64,000 bases of DNA from an uncultured Eubacteriales bacterium (GTDB lineage Bacteria; Bacillota; Clostridia; Oscillospirales; CAG-272): the NCBI GenBank assembly GCA_900545935.1, contig URAP01000005.1, forward strand, positions 20,316-84,315. The letters are read 5' to 3'. The notes beneath the pieces were generated by a model. It was not told the origin of the DNA, searched no databases, and saw only the letters and a list, made by a program, of their open reading frames with translations. Positions within the stretch are counted from its first letter, which is position 1, and each line of letters begins with the position of its first letter. This document shows, piece by piece, positions 44,168 through 51,872 of the stretch. A program made the position numbers and the translations under genes.

Positions 44168-44186
44168 GCTTTCGCTGAGCGAAGGC
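44168..44186 (+). promoter_or_regulatory. Hairpin between Shine-Dalgarno and start of the aldolase/SDR gene
   Basis: An 8-bp stem GCTTTCGC/GCGAAGGC (one G-U pair) with a UGA loop directly follows GAAAGGGA. The ATG lies 13 bases past it. The layout matches khpA and gmk. Confidence 0.55.
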
Positions 44187-44199
44187 ATAGGGTATAGAG

Positions 44200-46149
44200 A
44201 TGTTTGAGAATGAGCTTACCGCACTTGCGGATATGAGTAATCTGTACGGGAGCAATCCCGAGTTTGTTCTTGCGGGAGGCGGAAATACCTCCTACAAGAA
44301 CGAGGATTGGCTGTTCGTTAAGGGCTCGGGCACCGCGCTGGCGACGATAAAGCCCGGCGAATTCGTAAAGATGGACCGTCATGCTCTCGGCGCAATGTGG
44401 GATAAGGATTATCCCGCCGGCGAGGCTGAGCGAGAGGCTGCGGTGCTTGCCGATATGATGGCTGCACGTGCTCCCGGCGAGAATCGCCGCCCGAGTGTAG
44501 AAACGCTGCTTCACGAGTTGTTTGCACAGCGCTACGTGCTGCATGTTCATCCAGCTGCCATCAACGGCATCACCTGCGCAAAGGGAGGTGCCGAGGCTGT
44601 CACACGTATGTTCGACCCCGCCCGCACGGTATGGATACCGATTTGTAAGCCCGGATATATCCTTGCGCTGAACTGCCGCGATGCTATAAAGGCAAAGATG
44701 GCTGAGAACGGCGGTATTTTCCCGGATATACTGTTCCTCGAAAATCACGGAATATTCGTAGCATCCGACACGACCGATGGCTGCGGTGAGCTGCTCACAT
44801 CGGTATACGAGAAGATTCATTCCTATGCCGAGGAAAAGGGGTGCGTGCCGGATGTCGAGCCTATAACCGATTTCAATGTTGATCTTGCGGTGCGCACCGC
44901 GCCCATTCTGCGTATGCTCTATTCGGACGGCACGGGCGAGGCTGTTGTCCGTTTTGCCTGCAATCGCGCGCTGCTCGAGTATGACACATCGACCAAGAGT
45001 CTTTCCCCCGACCATATCGTTTATACCAAGACGAGCCAGCTCGTGCTCAATACCGTGACCGACCTCGCTACCGTTCGCGCCGAGTATCTCTGCTTCCGCG
45101 CAGAGCACGGCTATGCGCCCCGCGTCGTTATAGTTCCGGGACTCGGAATGTTCGCATGCGGTAAGGACGCAAAGCAGGCTGAGACGGTGCTCGAGGTATT
45201 TACCGACGCGGTGAAGATTTGCGTTTATGCAAAGCTCTTCGGCGGTGTTAAGCCGATGACCGACGAGATGATAGACTTTATCGCTAACTGGGAGGTCGAG
45301 AGCTACCGCAGCAAGGTCGCAGATGCGGGCGCACAGAAAAAGCGACTTGACGGCAAGATTGCGGTCATTACGGGCGGTGCTCAGGGCTTCGGAAAGGGCA
45401 TTGCGGATGCAATGGCTGCCGAGGGCGCAAATATCGTCATTGCCGATATGAACGAGGGCGGCGCAGCAAAGGCTGCTGCCGAGTACGGTGTTCGCGGATA
45501 TGCCGTGGCGGCAAACGTGACCGACGAGGAATCGGTCAAAAATATGATAGACCGCGCAGTGCTTGCGTTCGGCGGACTCGATATATTTGTTAACAATGCG
45601 GGCATAGCAAAGGCGGGCAGCCTCGAGGAGATGACCAAGAGCACGCTCGAGCTTGTTACCTCTGTAAACTATACCGGCTACTTCCTCTGTACAAAATATG
45701 CTTCGCGCATAATGAAGCGTCAGCACGATATCGCGCCCGACTACATGATGGATATCATCGAGATCAACTCCAAGTCGGGACTTGTCGGCTCGAATAAGAA
45801 TTTTGCCTATGCCGGCAGCAAGTTCGGCGGTATCGGCCTTACCCAGTCATTCGCACTTGAGCTTGTTCCGTACAATATCAAGGTAAATGCGGTCTGCCCC
45901 GGAAACTTCCTCGACGGTCCGCTGTGGAGCGATCCCGAAAAGGGACTGTTCGTTCAGTATCTGCGCGCGGGTAAGGTGCCGGGAGCTAAAACTGTGGAGG
46001 ATGTTCGTCGATTCTATGAGAGTAAGGTACCTATGAATCGCGGATGCCAGACGATCGACGTTGCACGTGCGATATTCTATATTGTGGAGCAGACCTATGA
46101 GACGGGTCAGGCTGTGCCTGTGACCGGTGGTCAATCCATGCTTAACTAA
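44200..46149 (+). CDS. Bifunctional class II aldolase / short-chain dehydrogenase
   Basis: 649 residues. The N-terminal class II aldolase domain has the zinc-binding HVHPAAINGITC and later ENHGIFV, and GGGNTSYKNEDWLFVKGSG near the start. From residue 380 a Rossmann SDR domain has the cofactor motif TGGAQGFGKGIADAM, NNAG, and YAGSKFGG as the active-site pair. The fusion resembles RhaD/YuxG proteins that cleave a deoxy-sugar phosphate and oxidise the lactaldehyde formed. With the MDR dehydrogenase before it, this is probably a small sugar catabolic unit. No kinase, isomerase or transporter lies alongside. Confidence 0.85.
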   Translation: MFENELTALADMSNLYGSNPEFVLAGGGNTSYKNEDWLFVKGSGTALATIKPGEFVKMDRHALGAMWDKDYPAGEAEREAAVLADMMAARAPGENRRPSVETLLHELFAQRYVLHVHPAAINGITCAKGGAEAVTRMFDPARTVWIPICKPGYILALNCRDAIKAKMAENGGIFPDILFLENHGIFVASDTTDGCGELLTSVYEKIHSYAEEKGCVPDVEPITDFNVDLAVRTAPILRMLYSDGTGEAVVRFACNRALLEYDTSTKSLSPDHIVYTKTSQLVLNTVTDLATVRAEYLCFRAEHGYAPRVVIVPGLGMFACGKDAKQAETVLEVFTDAVKICVYAKLFGGVKPMTDEMIDFIANWEVESYRSKVADAGAQKKRLDGKIAVITGGAQGFGKGIADAMAAEGANIVIADMNEGGAAKAAAEYGVRGYAVAANVTDEESVKNMIDRAVLAFGGLDIFVNNAGIAKAGSLEEMTKSTLELVTSVNYTGYFLCTKYASRIMKRQHDIAPDYMMDIIEINSKSGLVGSNKNFAYAGSKFGGIGLTQSFALELVPYNIKVNAVCPGNFLDGPLWSDPEKGLFVQYLRAGKVPGAKTVEDVRRFYESKVPMNRGCQTIDVARAIFYIVEQTYETGQAVPVTGGQSMLN

Positions 46150-46156
46150 CCCTCGT

Positions 46157-46660
46157 GGAGGCTAAAAAAGCGCAGACCGAAAAAGCGAAAACAAGTTTCT
46201 TAATGACGGCTTTAGTATAATCTGATTTGCGAAATGATGTCGGAATCCTCGCGGATTCCTTCAAAAGATAAAATAATGTTTTCGCTTTTTCTACCGCCGA
46301 AAACCGCCTCTGCCGTACAATTGTACGGCGACGTGACGCTTTTCGACGATTCTGCATCTTTTTTATCTCTCCCCGGTTCGGGTCGGCTGAAAGCGCAGAC
46401 CTAAAAAGCGAAAACAAGTTTCTTAATGACGGTTTTAGTATAATCTGATTTGCGAAATGATGTCGGAATCCTCACGGATTCCTGCCAAAGATGAAATAAT
46501 GTTTTCGCTTTTTCTACCGCCTAAAATCGCCTCTGCCGTACAATTGTACGGCGACGTGACGCTTTTCGACGATTCTGTATTTTTTTATCTCTCCCCGGCT
46601 CGATGCGTCAGGAATCCTGACGGATTCCTGTATAAAGTTATATGTTTTCACTTTTCCTAA
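46157..46660 (+). repeat. R1 repeat array after the aldolase/SDR gene (two units plus a partial third)
   Basis: Two direct copies with a period of 223 bases (GCGCAGACC at 46170 and 46393), then a partial third (46609-46657). Each unit has outer arms (GAAAAAGCGAAAAC at 46179-46192 and its complement at 46278-46291). Between the arms is a hairpin (GGAATCC...GGATTCC, 46242-46259). After them comes the palindrome GCCGTACAATTGTACGGC (46312-46329) and a T-rich tail ending TATCTCTCC. The array starts 7 bases after the stop codon in the same direction as the gene. A related pair on the other strand lies at 50627-51072. Confidence 0.85.
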
Positions 46661-46670
46661 AATAAAAGCA

Positions 46671-46699
46671 GGCTGTCGAAAAACAAGTTTTCAACAGCC
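46671..46699. terminator. Hairpin at the end of the R1 array
   Basis: The stem GGCTGT-GAAAA pairs with TTTTC-ACAGCC, with one mismatch. It lies just after the partial third R1 unit and resembles the terminator at 34378-34413. No long T-run follows, so termination is likely only moderate. Confidence 0.5.
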
Positions 46700-46937
46700 C
46701 GTTCGTCAAAGCTATAAAGCCCCGGCATAAAGCAACCTGTGCCGAACATCTTTAAAAGTCCCCTCGACTCGGCTGCATTACCGACCGCGGCAGCGGGTGT
46801 ACACACTTGTCGAGCAGGGAAAACCGAGGCTTAAGGCGTGATACGTTTCTTTTAGAAACGGGAGGCTTAACGCTTGCCGACCGTTTCGGGTATAAATCGA
46901 TACTGTCGCTATCGGCTGAGCAGTCATAGGGGGAATA
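46700..46937. other. Non-coding stretch between R1 and R2 repeats
   Basis: About 240 bases with no credible gene. It contains a perfect 7-bp hairpin CGTTTCT/AGAAACG, two near-repeats (AGGCTTAAGGCGTG and AGGCTTAACGCTTG) and CGACCGCGGCAGC, which recurs at 47089-47101 and (inverted) in the R2 copy near 60820. It looks like part of the same repeat-rich intergenic block rather than a separate gene. Confidence 0.5.
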
Positions 46938-46999
46938 CATAAAGGGGGAGACTGCGCCGAATAGGAGCGAAGCGAATCGCGGCGCAATCCCCCTTTATG
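46938..46999. repeat. Long near-perfect hairpin next to R2
   Basis: CATAAAGGGGGA...TGCGCCG pairs with CGGCGCA...TCCCCCTTTATG, giving a stem of about 20 bp with a small bulge and a loop of about 18 bases. It lies at the downstream end of the R2 copy at 47019-47175. The second R2 copy is also followed by hairpins. Confidence 0.6.
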
Positions 47000-47018
47000 C
47001 CTGCTTTTCTTTGGAGCT

Positions 47019-47175
47019 TTCTTTTTCAGGCAAAAAGAAAGCGGAAAAAGAACAACTAAAATATCTGTCAATATACCTCGACCGCGGCAGCGCAATTAGT
47101 TCTCCTCTAACACAGACAAAACAAACAACCATATCACCTTTCCAAATACTTTTGATCGCGACAGCGCGATTTATA
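47019..47175 (-). repeat. R2 repeat, copy A
   Basis: A stretch of about 155 bases that, read on the minus strand, closely matches 60809-60969 over its whole length, including TTGGAAAGG, GGTTGTTTG and TTTGTCTGTGT. It ends in a perfect 10-bp stem CTTTCTTTTT/AAAAAGAAAG. It contains a reading frame MVVCFVCVRGELIALPRSRY preceded by GGAAAGG, but the frame is broken in copy B. It could be a small RNA, a mini-gene remnant or a mobile repeat. Confidence 0.6.
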
Positions 47176-47203
47176 ATCAACTCCCGAAAAGAGATGCAGC
47201 ATA

Positions 47204-47788
47204 TTGAAAAATAAAAAGAAAAAAGCCGAACGTGTCGGCGGGAGCAGACTTGCCCAACTGTTCTTTACCTTTCTGAAAATAGGCGCATTCACCTTCGGCG
47301 GCGGGTATGCCATGATACCGCTCGTACAGCGCGAAACTGTAGAAAACCACCGTTGGATAACAGACGACGAGCTGCTCGACATCGTCGCGATAGCAGAGTC
47401 CACCCCGGGTCCCATCGCGGTCAACTCAGCGACCTTTGTCGGCTACCGCGTCGGCGGCACGGCGGGTGCGCTGCTCGCGAGCCTCGGTGTCATTCTGCCG
47501 TCATTTACCGTGATACTGCTGATATCACTGCTGCTCCGCCGCTTCGGCGAGCTGCGTCCGGTAAGATACGCATTTTTCGGCATCCGTGCGGGAGTCCTCG
47601 CACTCATTCTCCATAGCCTGTTCAAAATAGCACGCAGCGGCAGACATGATATATTCTCAATAGTTATAGCGGTGCTCTCTTTTGCCGCTGTTGCGATATT
47701 CGATGTAAACGCACTCTTTGTCGTTCCCGTCGCTGCGGCTGTCGGACTGATATATGCGCGGCTCATCCGCGGGAGGCTCGGAAAATGA
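47204..47788 (+). CDS. chrA: Chromate transporter family protein, first half
   Basis: 194 residues with about six membrane segments and the family signature FLKIGAFTFGGGYAMIPLVQ followed by ESTPGPIAVNSATFVGYRVGG. In short-chain ChrA systems two small proteins form one transporter; the next gene is the partner. The substrate of gut versions is uncertain (chromate or another anion). The start is a TTG with a weak site, so it is less sure than the rest. The stop overlaps the next ATG. Confidence 0.88.
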   Translation: MKNKKKKAERVGGSRLAQLFFTFLKIGAFTFGGGYAMIPLVQRETVENHRWITDDELLDIVAIAESTPGPIAVNSATFVGYRVGGTAGALLASLGVILPSFTVILLISLLLRRFGELRPVRYAFFGIRAGVLALILHSLFKIARSGRHDIFSIVIAVLSFAAVAIFDVNALFVVPVAAAVGLIYARLIRGRLGK

Positions 47789-48357
47789 CGCTTGCAGTGC
47801 TTTTTCTCACATTTCTTAAAATCGGCGCATTTACGTTCGGCGGCGGCTACGCCATGCTGCCGCTTATTCAGGCAGAGGTCGTGCGGCACGGGTGGATGAG
47901 CTTGGAGGAGCTTGTCAACTTCGTTGCCGTCAGCGAGAGCACGCCGGGTCCGTTTGCGATAAACATCTCGACCTATGTCGGCACAAGCACAGCCGGCATC
48001 CCCGGCGCACTCTGCGCAACACTCGGCGTTTCACTGCCGAGCATAATAGTTATCCTCATAGTTGCACGCGTCTATGACAAATTCCGCCGCAGCCGCATCG
48101 TAGAGGGATGCCTCGGCGGACTGCGTCCCGCGACGGTAGGTCTGATAGCGGCGGCTGCCGTTTCGGTCGGCGCGGAGGTGTTCTTTCCGGGCGGCTTTTC
48201 GCTGCAATGCTTCACCTCGCCCGAGCTGTATGTCTCGCTCGCAATATTTGCACTCGCCCTTTGTCTTACGCTGCGGCGCGTCCATCCGATAGCCCTGATA
48301 CTGATATCCGCAGCCGGCGGGATAGCCGCAGGATATCTGCTCGACCTGCCTCTCTGA
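47785..48357 (+). CDS. chrA: Chromate transporter family protein, second half
   Basis: 190 residues, homologous to the preceding gene: FLKIGAFTFGGGYAMLPLIQ and ESTPGPFAINISTYVGTSTAG. The pair would combine into a full ChrA-type antiporter with opposite membrane orientations. The ATG overlaps the stop of the first gene (ATGA), so equal expression is likely. A strong terminator follows. Confidence 0.9.
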   Translation: MTLAVLFLTFLKIGAFTFGGGYAMLPLIQAEVVRHGWMSLEELVNFVAVSESTPGPFAINISTYVGTSTAGIPGALCATLGVSLPSIIVILIVARVYDKFRRSRIVEGCLGGLRPATVGLIAAAAVSVGAEVFFPGGFSLQCFTSPELYVSLAIFALALCLTLRRVHPIALILISAAGGIAAGYLLDLPL

Positions 48358-48386
48358 GCGGAGGTATTGACCTATTAAAGATTATT

Positions 48387-48428
48387 AAAAATCCGAATGT
48401 CGGGTGCTGTCCCGGCATTCGGATTTTT
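48387..48428 (+). terminator. Terminator of the chromate transporter pair
   Basis: AAAAATCCGAATG-CGGG pairs with CCCG-CATTCGGATTTTT around a short loop, followed by CTTTG. It lies about 30 bases after the stop codon. Confidence 0.9.
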
Positions 48429-48585
48429 CTTTGCGGTTCTATCTTTTTATACGTCTTATTCGTTATTCAACTTCGGCTGATGTCTTGATGACTCTGTTTC
48501 CATCCTGCGGCTTAAGGCTTCAGCCGCTTTCGCCCGATACCCGCCGAGCAATCTGCGTCACACTCGGGCATCGGTGATCTGAGCC

Positions 48586-49893
48586 TTACATATCGCTGTC
48601 GTCGATGCGGCAGATGTCAAGCCCTACGGCATGCAGCTCGTCGACAAAGTGCTGTGCGCTGTCGGTCGATGCGCTCTTTGTATCCGAGATAAGTCTGCCT
48701 ATCCTGTCTCTGCGGAAGAGCAGCAATCTGAACGCGCGTGCAGCATAGCCCGCGGGAAGCAGGAACGGTGCACGGGCGACAAACGGATATATCTCCTTCA
48801 TGCTGTCGAGCGACGGAAAAAAAGTCTGCCACATGCGCTTTCGCGAAGCGCCCCTCATATCTCCGTCCGCCGTACGCGCGATACGCGCGGATATCTCGGA
48901 ATCGCGTGTCCCGAAAACGCCGCCGCGGCAGATACAGTCGGTCATGAGGCGGGTAACATCGTCATGCTCTCCGCCCTCAAACCATGCACGGCAGAGCCGC
49001 AATGCATTCTCAAAAAAGCTGACGAGCCCGAGTGATTCGAGCTCTCCGCGAACATACTCCATGTCAAGTCCCGGCACGCGGCGGATGTACTCCTCGATAT
49101 CTACAACGAACTTTATGCCCGCGCCTCCGTTGCGATAATGCTTTGTAAAATGAACGAACGAATAGACAAGCTCATCCTCACGCGAGTAGCGCCACAGATG
49201 CCCGTCGCGCTGCTTTGCCCTGCCCCATCCGTCGCCGAAATACGGATAAAAATCGCGGTTTTCCGGTGAGAGCAGCGCAGTATGCAGCTCGACAGCCGCA
49301 CCGCCGTTCTCGAAAACATGCTCGTATTTGCTGACCTTTCCGGCACGGTAGCCGAGCGAGGTCATAGTCTCGCACGCTTTCTCGAGCTGCTCGCGGCGGA
49401 TAAGGATATCGAGGTCGCTGAGCGAGCGCATGTCGATGGACTGATACAGCTCGCGCGAGGCAAGCCCCTTGAGCGGCAGATGATCTACCCCCGCCTGTTG
49501 AAAGGCGGCGGATATCCGATCGAAATCCGCATTCTGCCGTTCGCATTGCAGCGCATTGCCGAAGGCTGCCCGCAGCAGCGGCTTCATGCCCTCCGTATCC
49601 TCGGAGATGCCCGCGCGGAGCAGCCCGGTATACACAAGATTCTCCATCCTCTGCCGTCCTGCGAGCGCGGCTATGTACGGTATGTGAGCCGGGTCAATGC
49701 TCGGCACCGGCGGTATGCCCGCCGCGCCGCACCGGGAATCGTCGGCGGTTACATTTGCTGCTTTTTTATTGTCTGCGGACGCATTGTCCGTCTGCGCGTC
49801 GCCGCACGGCGAGTCGGCAGTTCTTCCTACTGCATCGGCATCCGCGATAGCGAGCGCAACAAGCGATGTCAGAGTCAAAAACAGTGCATTCAT
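48586..49893 (-). CDS. Uncharacterised nucleotidyltransferase-like protein (NTP_transf_5 type)
   Basis: 435 residues. The core motif HLPLKGLASRELYQSIDMRS, followed by LSDLDILIRREQLEKA, is the signature of the NTP_transf_5 family, with the metal-binding DxD in SDLDIL. Family members often lie near lasso-peptide, sugar or cell-surface gene clusters, but none is nearby here. The N-terminus is hydrophobic (ALFLTLTSLVALAI) and is followed by a low-complexity Asp/Ala-rich stretch (about residues 24-60) that looks inserted. GGAGATAT precedes the ATG. Function unknown. Confidence 0.7.
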   Translation of the reverse strand: MNALFLTLTSLVALAIADADAVGRTADSPCGDAQTDNASADNKKAANVTADDSRCGAAGIPPVPSIDPAHIPYIAALAGRQRMENLVYTGLLRAGISEDTEGMKPLLRAAFGNALQCERQNADFDRISAAFQQAGVDHLPLKGLASRELYQSIDMRSLSDLDILIRREQLEKACETMTSLGYRAGKVSKYEHVFENGGAAVELHTALLSPENRDFYPYFGDGWGRAKQRDGHLWRYSREDELVYSFVHFTKHYRNGGAGIKFVVDIEEYIRRVPGLDMEYVRGELESLGLVSFFENALRLCRAWFEGGEHDDVTRLMTDCICRGGVFGTRDSEISARIARTADGDMRGASRKRMWQTFFPSLDSMKEIYPFVARAPFLLPAGYAARAFRLLLFRRDRIGRLISDTKSASTDSAQHFVDELHAVGLDICRIDDSDM

Positions 49894-49970
49894 ATTATAT
49901 CTCCGTTCTCGTATTTACGGCGCATCGCACCGTGAGGGGATGGAGCGGCTGCGGAATGCTTCCCGAAATT

Positions 49971-50570
49971 TCAGAGTGCCGCCTTGATAGCGGCGAGCAG
50001 GTCGGAGTACTCGTCAAACGCGGGCAGCTCGGGATGTGCAGTCTTGATGGCGTCGGTGGAACGGAAAAGGAATCCCGCCTTGCTTGCCTCGATCATGCCG
50101 AGATCGTTGAAGCTGTCGCCGCTTGCAATAGTCTCATAGCCGATTGACTGGAGCGCACGCACGGTGGTGTATTTTGATTTTTCGCAGCGCATCTGATACC
50201 CGGTGATCTCGCCGTTCTGAGCCACCTCAAGAGTATTGCAGAAGATGGTGGGCATACCGAGCTGCTTCATCAGCGGCATGGCAAACTGCTCAAAGGTATC
50301 GCTGAGAATGATGACCTGCGTGAGCGAACGCAGCTCGTCAAGAAACTCGCGCGCGCCGGGCATAACGTCGATGCCCTCGATGACCTTCTGTATCTCGGGC
50401 AGTCCGAGACCGTGCTCGCGCAGAATATCAAGGCGGTACTTCATCAGCTTGTCGTAATCCGGCTCGTCGCGGGTGGTGCGGCGCAGCTCGGGAATGCCGC
50501 TTGCATCGGCAAAGGCGATCCATATCTCGGGAACGAGTACTCCCTCCATATCAAGGCATACAATGTTCAT
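49971..50570 (-). CDS. thrH: Phosphoserine phosphatase / homoserine phosphotransferase ThrH
   Basis: 199 residues of the HAD superfamily: CLDMEGVLVPEIWIAFADAS with the catalytic Asp, VIILSDTFEQFAMPLMKQLG, and SGDSFNDLGMIEASKAGFLF. This matches ThrH of Pseudomonas closely along its whole length. It makes phosphohomoserine or dephosphorylates phosphoserine. GAAAGGAAA precedes the ATG. No threonine operon lies next to it. Confidence 0.92.
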   Translation of the reverse strand: MNIVCLDMEGVLVPEIWIAFADASGIPELRRTTRDEPDYDKLMKYRLDILREHGLGLPEIQKVIEGIDVMPGAREFLDELRSLTQVIILSDTFEQFAMPLMKQLGMPTIFCNTLEVAQNGEITGYQMRCEKSKYTTVRALQSIGYETIASGDSFNDLGMIEASKAGFLFRSTDAIKTAHPELPAFDEYSDLLAAIKAAL

Positions 50571-50626
50571 TTCGGTTATTTCCTTTCTCGGTTGATTTTT
50601 TATTGCAATATTGTGTGATTCGGTTT

Positions 50627-51072
50627 TTGAGCTTTTCAGCCGACCGAATCGAAAAAATTAAAGATGCAGAAGCGTCGAAAAGCGTCACGTCGCCGTACAA
50701 GCGTACGTCGCAAGGTGAAATCGGGCGCAGAAAAAGCGGATAATCTTTTCTTCGGAAAAATCCGATAGGATTTCATCTGCTTTCGCGGTATTTGTGCCGT
50801 ACAAAAGCCTAAATCACACTTTTATCCGCTTTTTCGGTCTGCGCTTTTTTAGCCGACCCGAACCGGAGAGAGATAAAATCGTTTGGAGTGTTCGATTTCG
50901 TCTCGCAAGGCGTACAAGCGTACGTCGCGAGGCGAAATCGAGCGCAGAAAAAGCGAAAACATTAAATTCAGGCAGGAATCCGCAAGGATTCCGACCCATT
51001 TTCTGTCATAGCGTACACACTAAAACTCGATAACATCAGCTTGTTTTCGCTTTTTCGGTCCGGACGATTTTA
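50627..51072 (-). repeat. R1 repeat array after the alpha/beta hydrolase gene (two units)
   Basis: Two R1 units on the minus strand. The first begins in the hydrolase stop codon (GAGAGGCTAA). Its outer arms lie at 50947-50960 and 51043-51056, with a hairpin GGAATCC/GGATTCC at 50975-50992 and a long hairpin at 50893-50940. The second unit has changed arms, GAAAAAGCGGATAA (50730-50743) with TTATCCGCTTTTTC (50822-50835), and a changed inner hairpin (AAATCC/GGATTT, 50758-50773). Both changes are compensated, so the stems are conserved although the sequence is not. Confidence 0.85.
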
Positions 51073-51816
51073 GCCTCTCCCGAAACGTTCTACAAAGGTT
51101 GCGATATCATTTCTATAGCTGTCCCACATCTCCGGCGTCAGATCACAATGCCCTCGGTCGGGCACCTCGTGATATGTCAGCTCATGCCCCTCGGCGAGCA
51201 TCAGCGGAGCAAAGCGGTCCGAGTGCGTCTTTTTCGGTACCGACGGATCCGCCGAGCAGTGGTAGATGCTGTACGGCACGCGCGGCATACGCGGCACAAG
51301 GTTGACCGGCGAACGTGAGGCGAGGATATCGTCCTCCCTGCCTGGGATGCAGCCGTAGGTGGTATAGAATGCGCGTTCGGTCTCCGGCAGCTCGCGGCGG
51401 GTCGCGACAAGGTCGCAGACCGGGCAATTGGCAACGACTGCGACGGGGCGCTCAAGACGCGCATAATACGAAAACATAATGGCGGAGTAGCCCCCCATGC
51501 TGCCGCCGGTGGATATCAGCGGAACACGGGACGCGGGCAGGTCAAGCTCGCGGCGGAGCAGCGAAACTATCTCCTCTACAAAGTAAACGGTATTCTCGCT
51601 CATCCAGCTCCACGGGTTATAGCACGGCTCGACGAACAGTATCCCGTGCTCGCGGTAGAACGGCTCATCGTCCGGCTCGGGCTGACCGACGCGGTAGACG
51701 GCGCAGTTAAAGCCGGTGAAGGACAGCGCGATGCCGCGGATATCCTCCCGCCGCAGGTGGCTTAGATTTGTATAGGCAAACAGATAGAGATTGTCAAGGG
51801 TAATGGGACTTTCCAT
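51070..51816 (-). CDS. Alpha/beta hydrolase (prolyl oligopeptidase-like esterase)
   Basis: 248 residues. The nucleophile elbow is STGGSMGGYSA (Ser106). The acid is probably Asp in HCSADPSVPKK and the base His in DRGHCDLT. It has the usual alpha/beta hydrolase order without signal peptide or extra domains. Small enzymes of this type hydrolyse esters or short peptides; the substrate is unknown. AAAAGGAA precedes the ATG. Its stop codon is part of the first R1 unit. Confidence 0.82.
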   Translation of the reverse strand: MESPITLDNLYLFAYTNLSHLRREDIRGIALSFTGFNCAVYRVGQPEPDDEPFYREHGILFVEPCYNPWSWMSENTVYFVEEIVSLLRRELDLPASRVPLISTGGSMGGYSAIMFSYYARLERPVAVVANCPVCDLVATRRELPETERAFYTTYGCIPGREDDILASRSPVNLVPRMPRVPYSIYHCSADPSVPKKTHSDRFAPLMLAEGHELTYHEVPDRGHCDLTPEMWDSYRNDIATFVERFGRG

Positions 51817-51872
51817 CGCTCGGTTCCTTTTCTTTCTCCCGAAATCGGGCTATCGTATATTCGGCACGGAAA

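Noticed and set aside
46752..46940. 62-codon minus-strand frame as a gene
   Set aside because: It lies in a repeat- and hairpin-rich block, lacks a good start site and resembles spurious translations of intergenic repeats.
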